In this document: positions 54,452 to 63,355 of the stretch, one piece after another
Layout of the letters: each line of letters starts with the position of its first letter
Position numbering within the stretch: the stretch's first letter is position 1
Source: NVTR01 sp965237505
Lineage (GTDB): Bacteria > Pseudomonadota > Alphaproteobacteria > Rhodobacterales > Rhodobacteraceae
DNA length: 64,000 nt
NCBI GenBank assembly: GCA_965237505.1
Contig: CBDEFR010000009.1
Span: 1,426,001-1,490,000 of the forward strand
Direction of reading: 5' to 3'
Notes under the pieces: generated by a model
The model's input: the letters and a program-made list of their open reading frames with translations, nothing else
Told to the model about the DNA's origin: nothing
Databases searched by the model: none
Made by a program: the position numbers and the translations under genes

Positions 54452-55299
54452 GCAACGATGGCGAGATCGAGGACAGCTCGGCCCCGCTGATCGAGCATCT
54501 GACCGAACTGCGCACCCGTCTTTTGCGCTCGGCGATGGCGTTCATAGTGGGCATGATTATCTGCTTCACCATCTGGAACCCGATATTCAACTTTCTGACT
54601 GATCCGATTTGCAGCGCGTTGGCCGATCGCGGTCAGGATTGCGGACTGATCCTGATCAAACTGCAGGAAGGATTTTTTGTCGCGATCCGTATTTCACTGC
54701 TCGGTGGTTTCATTCTGGCGTTTCCATTTATTGCAACACAGATGTGGCGTTTCGTGGCGCCGGGGCTTTACAGAAAAGAAAAAAGCGCCTTTCTGCCGTT
54801 CCTGCTGGCGTCGCCATTGATGTTCCTGCTCGGTGCGGCATTTGCGTTTTATGTGGTGATTCCGCTGGCGTTCAACTTCTTCCTTGGCTTTCAGCAGATC
54901 GGCACCGGCGGCGAGATTACCGAGGACGGGGTGCAAACCCTGGCCGATGCCGGGATCACCTTTCAAGGCTCGGTGGCCGAATACCTGACACTGACCACGA
55001 AATTCATTCTGGCCTTCGGGCTGTGTTTCCAGTTGCCGGTGCTGCTGACGCTGATGGGCAAGGCCGGGCTGGTCAGTTCTGCAGGGCTGCGCAGCGTGCG
55101 CAAATACGCGGTGATCGGCATTCTGTGCCTGGCGGCCATCGTCACGCCGCCCGACGTGATCACCCAGGTGATCCTGTTTGTGGTGGTCTATGGGCTTTAT
55201 GAAATATCGATCTGGCTGGTGCGCCGGGTCGAAAAACAGCGCAATGAACGGCTGCGCGAAGAGGGATTGCTGGACGAAGACGAGGACGAGACGACATGA
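54448..55299 (+). CDS. tatC: Sec-independent translocase subunit TatC
   Basis: 283 residues with six membrane helices. TatC reads the twin-arginine signal. Seen: N-terminal HLTELRTRLLRS, the periplasmic P-loop with DPICSAL, and the conserved ATQMWRFVAPGLYRKEK, FFLGFQ and TPPDVITQ. The C-terminus is acidic. The stop overlaps the next gene by 4 bases. Confidence 0.97.
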   Translation: MSNDGEIEDSSAPLIEHLTELRTRLLRSAMAFIVGMIICFTIWNPIFNFLTDPICSALADRGQDCGLILIKLQEGFFVAIRISLLGGFILAFPFIATQMWRFVAPGLYRKEKSAFLPFLLASPLMFLLGAAFAFYVVIPLAFNFFLGFQQIGTGGEITEDGVQTLADAGITFQGSVAEYLTLTTKFILAFGLCFQLPVLLTLMGKAGLVSSAGLRSVRKYAVIGILCLAAIVTPPDVITQVILFVVVYGLYEISIWLVRRVEKQRNERLREEGLLDEDEDETT

Positions 55300-56135
55300 G
55301 GGACGCGGCGCTGAACCGCATTGCGGCGGCGCTGGAACGACTGGCGCCGGCCACGCTGACCGCGCCTGATTTTGCGACCGCAGAGGCCTATGTCTGGCAC
55401 GTCGAGCCGGACCGTCTGCAAGCCGTAGACAACGTCAACCGCGTCGATCTTGATCTTTTGGTGGGGATTGACCGGGCGCGCGACACGCTGTTGCAAAACA
55501 CCGAGCAGTTTGCCCGTGGTCTGCCGGCCAACAATGCGCTGTTGTGGGGCGCCCGCGGGATGGGCAAATCCTCGCTGATAAAAGCGGTGCACGCTCGCGT
55601 TTCGGCTGGCAACCTGGCGCTCAAGATCATCGAGGTGCAGCGCGAGGATCTGTCGTCGATCGGGCGGTTGCTGAATTTATTGCGCGGCGTCAAACACCGG
55701 TTTTTGCTGTTTTGCGATGACCTGTCGTTTGCCCAGGATGACGAGCACTACAAGTCGCTCAAAGGGGTGCTCGATGGCGGCATCGAAGGGCGCCCGGACA
55801 ATGTGGTGTTCTATGCCACTTCGAACCGGCGTCACCTGATGCCGCGAGAAATGATCGAGAACGAACGGTCCTCGGCCATCAGCCCGTCCGAAGCGGTCGA
55901 GGAAAAGGTGTCACTGTCGGATCGGTTCGGGCTGTGGCTCGGGTTCCATCCCTGCAGTCAGGACCAGTATCTGGCAATGGTCCGCGGTTATTGCAGCGCC
56001 TACGCGGTGGCCATTGACGATGCGATGCTGCGCCGTGAAGCGATCGAGTGGCAAGCCACACGGGGCGCACGGTCAGGCCGCGTCGCCTGGCAATTTTTCA
56101 TCGATATGGCTGCGCGGCGCGGTGTCAGACACTAA
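55296..56135 (+). CDS. DUF815 family P-loop ATPase
   Basis: 279 residues. Walker A WGARGMGKSSLIKAV at about residue 85 and Walker B FLLFCDDLSF at about residue 133, with NVVFYATSNRRHLMP as sensor-like region. DUF815 AAA+-like proteins of unknown function follow tatC in Rhodobacterales. The TAA stop (56133-56135) is also the left flank of the IS630-B3 element, so the reading frame escaped damage. Confidence 0.92.
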   Translation: MRDAALNRIAAALERLAPATLTAPDFATAEAYVWHVEPDRLQAVDNVNRVDLDLLVGIDRARDTLLQNTEQFARGLPANNALLWGARGMGKSSLIKAVHARVSAGNLALKIIEVQREDLSSIGRLLNLLRGVKHRFLLFCDDLSFAQDDEHYKSLKGVLDGGIEGRPDNVVFYATSNRRHLMPREMIENERSSAISPSEAVEEKVSLSDRFGLWLGFHPCSQDQYLAMVRGYCSAYAVAIDDAMLRREAIEWQATRGARSGRVAWQFFIDMAARRGVRH

Positions 56136-57757
56136 TACCAACGGCCCTAGTCGTTGACCGTTTTGGCCATTGTCTGGTAGTGATTGACGTGATTGCGGTT
56201 TTGTCGTTTGCAAAGAAGTTCCATGCTTCGCAACACCTGTCGACGATCTGCTCATAATTGTCGAAGACGGATATGGCGAGCTTGTTGGCACGCAGATAAG
56301 CCCACACATTTTCCATCGGGTTGAGTTCAGGGGAATAGGGCGGGAGTTTGAGCAGGGTGATGTTGTCGGGTACCTCCAGCTCTGCCGAACCGTGCCAGCC
56401 AGCGCCATCCAGAATGAGAAGGGCATGTGCGCCCGATGCGACGGTTTTAGCGATCTCGGCGAGATGCGCGCTCATGACCTGTGTGTCGGCATGTGGCATG
56501 ATCAGAGCGGCCGCTTCAGCCCGTTCCGGGCAGACGGCGCCGAAAATGTGAATCCCGGAGCAATACTGGACCACAGAAACGGTCGAATAATCTGACTGTC
56601 GCGGAGTAAAACTCCGCCATTCTGACGCCTGAGGCAAACGAGCTGAGGGCGGGGAGATGTATTCTGTGGAATTGTACAGCCGGGTTCGGCGTGCGTGTCA
56701 TGTCGGTGGGATGAGTGAGCGGGCGGCGGCCGGTCATTTCGGGATAGACCGCAAGACTGTGTCAAAAATTCTGAAGCATGCGGTGCCACCGGGTATCGCA
56801 GGAATGGGCCACCAGCCCGTCCAAAGCTTGACCCGTTCATTCCGCTCATCAACCAGATATTGGAAGAGGATAAGTCGCGGCTCAAGAAGCAGCGGCATAC
56901 GTCGAAGCGGATATATGAGCGTCTGCGTGATGAACATGGCTTCACCGGCGGGATCACGATTGTGACCGACTATGTTCGCGAGAAGAAGCGCCGGACTCGG
57001 GAAGTGTTCGTGCCGCTGTCGCACGCGCCAGGCCACGCCCAGGTTGATTTTGGTGAGGCGCTTGGCGAGATTGGCGGGGTCGTGCGCAAGCTGCACTACT
57101 TTGCAATGTCTCTGCCGCACTCGGACGCGTTCTTCATCAAGGCCTATCCGGCGGAGACAACCGAGGCCTTTTGCGATGGCCATGTCTCCGCCTTTGCGTT
57201 CTTCGGCGGCGTGCCGCTGTCAGGGCTCTACGACAACACCACGATCGCGGTGGCGCGGATCCTCGGGGACGGAAAACGGCAACGAACCAGAACCTTTGCT
57301 GAGTTGCAATCGCATTACCTGTTCGAAGACAGGTTCGGCCGTCCTGGCAAGGGCAACGACAAGGGTAATGTCGAAGGCACAATCGGTTATGGCCGGCGGA
57401 ACTTCCTGGTGCCGTGCCGCGCTTCGACAGTTTCGATGACCTGAACGTCCGGCTGGAGGAGCAATGCCTCAAACGTCAGGATGAGGTTCTGCGGGGTCAT
57501 TCCGAGACTATCGGCGAGCGGCTGATGCGCGACCTCGACGGCCTGATGGCGCTGCCGCCTGTACCCTACGATGCCTGCGAGAAAGTCAGCACGCGGGCGA
57601 CGTCGATCTCGATGGTCCGCTATCGCAACAACGATTACTCGGTGCCGGTCGCCTGCGCTCATCACGAGGTTCAGGTCCGCGGCTATGTCCACGAGGTCGT
57701 CATCGGCTGCGGCGCCGAGGTGATCGCCTGCCACCAACGGTCCTATGAGAAGGCTGA

Positions 57758-58918
57758 TACCAGCGGCATTTAACATTGCCCGATATGGGCCCATTTTCGC
57801 ATTCCGATTGATGTGATGGTTTCGGGCTGTGCGATGAGCTTGTTCCAAGCTTCGCATCCAGCATCGACGATGGCATTGTAGTCTTCGAACACGCGGTTGG
57901 AGAGCCAATTGGCGCGCAAGTACTGCCAGATATTTTCCACCGGGTTCAGTTCCGGAGCGCGCGATGGCAGCAGGATGATGGTGAGGTTCTTCGGGACTTT
58001 GAGTTTGCCGGTGGTGTGCCATCCGGCCCGATCCATCAGCACAACCGCATGGGCCTTTCGGGCGACGTGGCGGCTGATCTCGTCGAGATGCATCTGCATG
58101 GCTTGCGCGTCCGCCCAAGGCAGCATGAGCGCCGCCCCCTTGCCGTGAGCCGGACAGATGGCGCCGAACAGATAGGCGTTGCGATAGCGCTGATCGGCCG
58201 GCTGGCGGGGGCGCGTGCCCTTTCTCGCCCACAGGCGCGTCAGGCCATTCTTCTGGCCAAGGCGTGCTTCGTCCTGGAACCAGATCTCCACCGGCGTTCC
58301 CGCTGGCAGGTCAGCTATATGCACCTGGAGCGTGTCGGTGAAGTTTTTTTAAACGCCTCGATGATCCGCTTATCCTGCCTGGGATGCTGCGGGCGGGCGC
58401 TGATATGGGCAAAGCCCAGTTCGCCAAGCAGTCTGGATATCCCGCGCTCGGAATAGATGACGCCAAAGCGCGCCTCGATCACCCGCTTCAGGTCGATCCG
58501 CCGCCAGCGGACAACCCCGTCCACCGCCGGATCGGGGCCGGTCTCGACAATCTCGCCAAGTTCTTTCATCTGGACATCGCTCAGGTAGCGCGTCCGGCCC
58601 GCGCCCTTGCGGTTGGTGAGGCCATCCGGTCCCTCTTCGTTGAACCGGTGAACCCAGTCCCGCAGGGTTTGGCGATCCATCCCACCGATCCTTGCGGCCT
58701 CTCCACGGCTCATGCCATCGTAGACCGCCGCAAGAGACAACAGACGGCGGCTCTGCCGGGCATCCTTGCAACGGCTGGCGAGTTTACGAAGGTGGCGGGC
58801 ATCAAAGTCGCGACGAAGCGGAACACTGGCTGGCATGGCGATCCTCCTTTGCCAACCTTGAATCAGATCAAAACCGATTTGGGAATCCCCACAGAGTCAG
58901 AAATTGATGCCGTTGGTA
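57758..58918 (-). mobile_element. IS630-family element, type C (1,161 bp)
   Basis: Ends TACCAGCGGCATTTAA and, reverse-complemented, TACCAACGGCATCAAT, flanked by TGA (57755-57757 and 58919-58921). It is a diverged relative of type B with the same layout. Confidence 0.92.
57770..58836 (-). CDS. IS630 type C transposase, programmed -1 frameshift
   Basis: OrfA (58836-58315) has HTH motifs SRGEAARIGGMDRQTLRDWVHRF and RGISRLLGELGF. OrfB (open to 57770) has D in IWFQDEARLGQ, D in VVLMDRAGWHTT and E in PELNPVENIW. A run of seven A follows TTT at about 58345, and a -1 slip joins AFKK to NFTDTLQVHIADL, as in type B. All parts are intact, so this copy may be active. Confidence 0.88.
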
Positions 58919-59314
58919 TGATATGGTCTTCGATCCGATGCACTTCCTGCCGCTGCTGGAACAGAAGGTTGGCGCGCTGGACCAGGCGGCACCGCTGCAG
59001 GGCTGGGACCTGCCAGGGGAGTTTGCCACCCTGCACCGGCTGCTGGAAGCGCGCATGGGCAAGAAGGGCAAGCGCGAATACGTCCAGGTTCTGCGGCTGC
59101 TTGAGAGCTTCGAGATGGCGCACGTCCACGGGGCTATCAAACAGTCGCTGGAACTGGGCGCGATCGGCTACGATGCGGTCAAGCATCTGGTGCTTTGCCG
59201 GATCGAGAGGCGCCCGCCACGGCTCGATCTCGATATCTACCCATACCTGCCCAAAGCACTGGTCGAGACCACCAAGCCCGCGAGCTATATGAGCCTGATG
59301 ACGCAGGTGCCGGC

Positions 59315-60067
59315 ATGACCGATACACCGCAGGTTCTGCTGCAGCATCACCTAAAAAAACTGCGCTTGCCGACATTCCTGGGCGAATATTCCAAACTTGC
59401 GCAACAATGCGCTGCTGAGAAGAAGGATCACGTCCAGTATTTACTGCGGCTCTGCGAACTTGAACTGATAGAGCGGGAACGCCGGATGATCGAGCGGCGC
59501 ATCAAGGCCGCGAAGTTTCCAGCCACCAAGAGCCTGGACAGCTTCGATTTCAAGGCGATCCCGTCACTCAACAAGCCGCTCGTGCTGGAGCTGGCGCGCT
59601 GTGAATACATCGACAAATACCAGAACATCATTGCCCTGGGGCCAAGTGGCACCGGTAAAACCCATGTCGCACTGGGGCTGGGATTGGCCGCCTGCCAGAA
59701 GGGCCTCAAGGTCCGCTTCATAACCGCCGCATCACTGGTTCACGAATTGATCGAAGCTGTCGATGAACGCCGCCTGCAGAGGTTCCAAAAACAACTCACC
59801 AGCCAGAACCTTCTGATCATTGACGAGCTGGGCTTTGTCCCCTTGAGCAAAACCGGCGCTGAGCTGCTCTTCGAAGTCATCTCCCAATGCTATGAACGCG
59901 GCTCCATAATCATTACCTCAAATCTGCCGTTCGACGAATGGACCGAAATATTCGGATCCGAGCGCCTCACCGGTGCGCTCCTGGATCGCCTCACCCACCA
60001 CGTCCATATACTGGAGATGAACGGCGACAGCTTTCGGCTAAAACAGAGCCGAAACGCCAGAGCCTGA
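59315..60067 (+). CDS. istB: IS21 helper ATPase IstB (copy 3)
   Basis: 250 residues. Walker A ALGPSGTGKTHVALGLG at about residue 105 and Walker B LLIIDELGFVPLS at about residue 165. It is a different IstB subtype from copies 1 and 2 (RNARA end). The ATG at 59315 overlaps the istA stop. It is intact, though its own IstA is not. Confidence 0.94.
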   Translation: MTDTPQVLLQHHLKKLRLPTFLGEYSKLAQQCAAEKKDHVQYLLRLCELELIERERRMIERRIKAAKFPATKSLDSFDFKAIPSLNKPLVLELARCEYIDKYQNIIALGPSGTGKTHVALGLGLAACQKGLKVRFITAASLVHELIEAVDERRLQRFQKQLTSQNLLIIDELGFVPLSKTGAELLFEVISQCYERGSIIITSNLPFDEWTEIFGSERLTGALLDRLTHHVHILEMNGDSFRLKQSRNARA

Positions 60068-61025
60068 ACCCGGTCTGAACTTGATGGATGTTGGCCTTTG
60101 GCCAACATGCGCCTTGTCACGCGTTAGCTTTATGGGGAGCACACCCAACAAGGCGCGGCACCTCAACTGGCCCACTTTTACTCCGGCGAATGGCCCCTTT
60201 TTACGCCGGGATTGACACGAAAATGTAGCTCCAGATATAGTGGGTGTCGCGCGGGGCACGGGGGCGTGTTCCACGCTCGGCCCAGATACGGGTGAGCGTG
60301 CCCTGCTGGCCAACCCGCGCTTCATCCTGAAACCATATCTCCAGGGGCTTGCTGCGGGCTGTTTCCGGCAAGGCTGCTTCTACCTCTGCGGCGAAGTTTT
60401 TTAAAAGCCTCCTGTGCATCCGGGTCGGATTTCGGATGCTGCGGGCGCACCGACAGACGCCGAAAGCCCAGGCTTGCCAATTGTTTGCCAACAGTTCGCT
60501 CATGCATGGTGACGCCGAAGCGCTCTTCGCTCTTGCGTTTCAGATCAATGCGCCGCCAGCGCACAACCCCATCGGTTTCGGGGTCGGGACCCGCCCGAAC
60601 CATTTCCGCCAACTCCTCCTTCTGTGCCGCGCTCAGCAGACAGGGTGGATCCGGCGGGCGACGGTTGAACAGGCCCGACACGCCCTCCGCATTGTAACGG
60701 TGGGCCCAATCCCGCAACGTCTGCCGATCCATGCCGCAGTTTTCTGCCGCCGTCTTGCGGTCAACCCCATCCAGAACCAGGGCAATCGCCAACATCCGTC
60801 GCGCCGCTTTCCCATCCCGGCACCGCGCCGCTTCCTGGCGAAGCTCGCCTGCGGACTTGTCTTTGCGCGTAATCCTTACTGCCATCAAAGCCTCCCTTGC
60901 CTTGATGCCACTGAATCAGATCACGCCGCTCGTGGGAATCCCCTTGAGTCAAATCTGGGGCCCGTTGGTATTAGCACTCTGGTGTTCGGAAACGCTTGTA
61001 GCCTCCTGCTTCTTTGCAGCACAAG

Positions 61026-61070
61026 TATCCCCGCCGGAGGCACCGCGACGCGCGCAGCGCGGCGCAAATA
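61026..61070. repeat. dispersed GC-rich palindromic repeat, second copy
   Basis: Reverse complement of 36297-36343 with one substitution and a two-base indel. It lies in the short stretch (60971-61081) left between two IS630 elements, downstream of the DUF815 gene. Contains GACGCGCG/CGCGGCGC hairpin-forming arms. No gene here. Confidence 0.6.
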
Positions 61071-61081
61071 CAAGAGTCCTA

Positions 61082-62127
61082 GAGCATTTCCGGCCAGCTT
61101 AGAATCAAACTCGGGTTTACGAATTGAGCTTCTTCTGATTCAAGGAATCAGGAGGTGTTATCATGGCTTTATCTCAGGATTTACGACTTCGTATTGTTGA
61201 TTTGGTTGCGTCGGGTGTATCGCGTCGCGAAGCGGCACGGCAGTTTAAAGTAAGCGCCAGTTCGGCCATTCGGTTTGTCAGGCAGGCCATGGAAGTTGGC
61301 CATGTTGGTTTGAAAGCGCCGAAGAAACGCAAGAGCAAACTTGATCCGTATCGCGCTGACATGATTGGTTGGATCGGCAAACAGCCGGATCTGACATTGG
61401 CCGAACTATGTGCCCGCTTATATGAGATATATGGCCTGCGTGCCGGCTCTTCAACGCTGGATGACTGGCTGCGTGCTAATCAGATCACTTATAAAAAAAA
61501 CGGCTCACGCCAGTGAACAGGAGCGGGTTGATGTGCGGGCCAAACGCCGCCGTTGGCGAAAACGCCAGGATTGGCTGAAGCATCACCTGCATCTGTTGGG
61601 CAGGATCGTGTTCATTGATGAAACCGGGTTGAACACAAAAATGGCCCGGCTTCGAGGGCGGTCTGCAAAAGGTCAGCGGCTGATAGCTTCAATCCCCCAT
61701 GGCCACTGGAAAACCATGACTTTCATTGCCGGTCTGCGCCATGATGGCATGACGGCTCCATGGGTACTGGACGGCCCGATGGATGGTCCCGCATTCATCA
61801 CCTACATCAAAACCCAACTCGCACCGACCCTGCAAAAGGGCGATGTTGTGGTGATGGATAATCTGCCCGCTCACAAGGTTGCCGCAGCCAATGCAGCAAT
61901 CAGGGAGCGCGGCGCATGGCTGCTATTCCTGCCACCATATTCGCCGGATCTGAACCCAATCGAGCTGGCTTTCTCAAAGCTCAAAGCACACATGAAGAGA
62001 TTGGCCGCGAGAACCGTTGACACCTTGTGGAAAGGTGTCGGCGAAATCCTCGAACTGTTCTCAAAACAGGAATGTGCAAACTTCTTCGCAGCATCCGGAT
62101 ATGGACCAAACTAAACCGGAAATGCTC
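61082..62127 (+). mobile_element. IS630-family element, type D (1,046 bp)
   Basis: Ends GAGCATTTCCGG and, reverse-complemented, GAGCATTTCCGG, identical over 12 bases and flanked by TA (61080-61081 and 62128-62129). This is the classical IS630 TA target, unlike types B and C. The right TA is part of the stop codon of the M23 gene. Confidence 0.92.
61163..62114 (+). CDS. IS630 type D transposase, two frames
   Basis: OrfA (61163-61516) has the HTH ASGVSRREAARQFKVSASSAIRFVRQ and ends ITYKKNGSRQ. OrfB (open to 62114) continues ITYKKTAHASEQERVDVRAKRR with D in IVFIDETGLNTKMARLRG, D in VVVMDNLPAHK and E in SPDLNPIELAFSKLK. The join is at eight A (61493-61500) and needs a +1 (or -2) slip, unlike the -1 slip of types B and C. 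This is typical of IS630 elements with programmed shifting. Confidence 0.9.
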
Positions 62128-63290
62128 TAACCCAGAAATTCCATCGGATCGACACTGTCCAGTCCTTGGCGCACTTCAAAATGCAGGAAACTCGGCTCGG
62201 CTGCCCGCACCTTGGCAATGATCTGCCCGCGCTTGACCTCATCACCTTTCTCGATCGTCAGATTGTCCACGCCGGCATAGACCGTCAGCAGATTGTCTGC
62301 GTGTCGCAAAACGATAATCGGCACCTGGTCGGTATCGCGGGTGATCGCCGCGACGATGCCGTTGGCAGCGGCGCGCACCGGGGTGCCTGCTGATGCCGAA
62401 ATATCGATCCCGTCGTTCTTGCCTTTGACATAGGTCCGGATAATGTTGCCGTCGGTTGGCATCACCAGCAGCGGTGTGCCGGATGCGGCGGTGCGACTGT
62501 CGGCCAGGTCCAGTGATGGCGGGGTGGCCGCCGGTGCGCTGACGGTTTCGTCCGGCAATGGCGTGGCGGCACTGGGCGGCTCTGGCGTCGCTGACCCTGC
62601 GCCCGGCGCTGCGGCGGCAGTTCTAAAGGGCGGTTGCTCGGCGGCAACCGGGATCAGCAGGTATTGGCCGGACCGCACGCTCAGGTCAGGTCCAAGGCCA
62701 TTCCAGTCAGCCAGGGCACGCACCGACACATCATAGAGCCTGGAAATCGAATAGGCGGTCTCGCCGGGTTCGATTTCATGGCGAATCGGTTCCTTGCCGG
62801 TTTGCGGCACCAGGGTTGCCGTGGGCGTTGATTCAGAGTTATCCGCGCGCGCAATTGCCTGCCCCGCAAGCGCGGAAATATCAACATCACTTTCAGGGCG
62901 GATCGGGCCGGTGCCGATGGCTCCGGTGGCAAGCGATGGTTCCGCCACCCGGCGCGGCAAGGCGACAACCGCATCGGCGCGCAGCACCACATCCAGCGGA
63001 ATTCCGTTGTAGCGCGACAGCTCGCTGGCCGGAATGCCGACGCGATCGGCGATATCTTCAAGCCGATCACCGCGCCGGGCCACGGCGACCTGGAAATTCG
63101 GATAAGACAGGATGCCCCGGTCGTCAGGCTGGGGCCGGGTCTCGGTGGCCAGACGAACCGCATTTGAAGTGTCAAATCCGTTGCCCAGGCTTCTGAAGTC
63201 AAAATCAAAAGACTGCTCGCAAGCTGCAAGCACGACCAGCGCGCCCGCCAACAGGGCTGCACGAAAACTCATCCTGCGATTATCTGCCAT
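62127..63290 (-). CDS. LysM/M23 lipoprotein, NlpD-like
   Basis: 387 residues. Lipobox VLAACEQS (Cys24). Two LysM-like domains (YPNFQVAVARRGDRLEDIADRVG at about residue 65; HEIEPGETAYSISRLYDVS at about residue 172), a Pro/Ala linker and a C-terminal M23 domain. The metal ligand histidine of HxGID is replaced by Asn (KNDGIDISA), so it is probably a non-catalytic amidase activator of the NlpD/EnvC kind acting in cell separation. The stop TAG is formed by TA of the target and G of the IS630-D tip. It lies beside pcm on the same strand. Confidence 0.92.
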   Translation of the reverse strand: MADNRRMSFRAALLAGALVVLAACEQSFDFDFRSLGNGFDTSNAVRLATETRPQPDDRGILSYPNFQVAVARRGDRLEDIADRVGIPASELSRYNGIPLDVVLRADAVVALPRRVAEPSLATGAIGTGPIRPESDVDISALAGQAIARADNSESTPTATLVPQTGKEPIRHEIEPGETAYSISRLYDVSVRALADWNGLGPDLSVRSGQYLLIPVAAEQPPFRTAAAAPGAGSATPEPPSAATPLPDETVSAPAATPPSLDLADSRTAASGTPLLVMPTDGNIIRTYVKGKNDGIDISASAGTPVRAAANGIVAAITRDTDQVPIIVLRHADNLLTVYAGVDNLTIEKGDEVKRGQIIAKVRAAEPSFLHFEVRQGLDSVDPMEFLG

Positions 63291-63355
63291 TCCTCGACGT
63301 CCTCAATATCTCGGTCCTTATTGAGTGGCCGTTTGTCTGCCGCTTGATCGCGGCG

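Larger units (their letters stand above)
56657..59318 (+). pseudogene. istA: IS21 IstA (copy 3), two frameshifts and an IS630
   Basis: The N-terminal HTH (MSERAAAGHFGIDRKTVSKIL) ends at a lost G near 56795. The frame resumes YRRNGPPARPKLDPF and carries the catalytic D in QVDFGEA, D in LYDNTTIAV and E in DKGNVEGTIGYG. A second lost base near 57415 precedes RFDSFDDLNVRLEEQC. Removing IS630-C and one TGA restores EKAD-MVFDPMHFLPLLEQK. The C-terminus ends at 59318, overlapping istB (ATGA). Confidence 0.88.
56547..60217 (+). mobile_element. IS21-family element, copy 3 (different type), with IS630-C
   Basis: Ends TGTGAATCCCGG and, reverse-complemented, TGTCAATCCCGG, flanked by a 6-bp duplication CGAAAA (56541-56546 and 60218-60223). 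istA and istB read rightward. It differs clearly in sequence from copies 1 and 2. Without the nested IS630-C it is about 2.5 kb. Confidence 0.92.
56147..60885 (-). pseudogene. IS630 type B transposase, split and slip site altered
   Basis: OrfA is at 60885-60400 and orfB continues to 60218, then from 56546 down to 56147. The slip run has six A instead of seven (about 60397), so neither the zero frame nor a -1 slip leads into orfB. A missing G in the 3' end (about 56167) also alters the last codons. IS21 cuts the gene between IFGAVC and YIWSY. Confidence 0.87.
56136..60970 (-). mobile_element. IS630-family element, type B copy 3, split by IS21
   Basis: Left part 56136-56546 and right part 60218-60970, with the same TACCAACGGCC tips as copies 1 and 2. 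Flanks are TAA and TTA, differing at the middle N of a TNA target. Without the nested IS21 the size is about 1.16 kb. Confidence 0.9.

Noticed and set aside
56121..56136. The sequence GTCAGACACTAA at the DUF815 end as an IS5 remnant
   Set aside because: It resembles the IS5 tip, but it encodes the natural C-terminus VRH plus stop and no other IS5 sequence is nearby.
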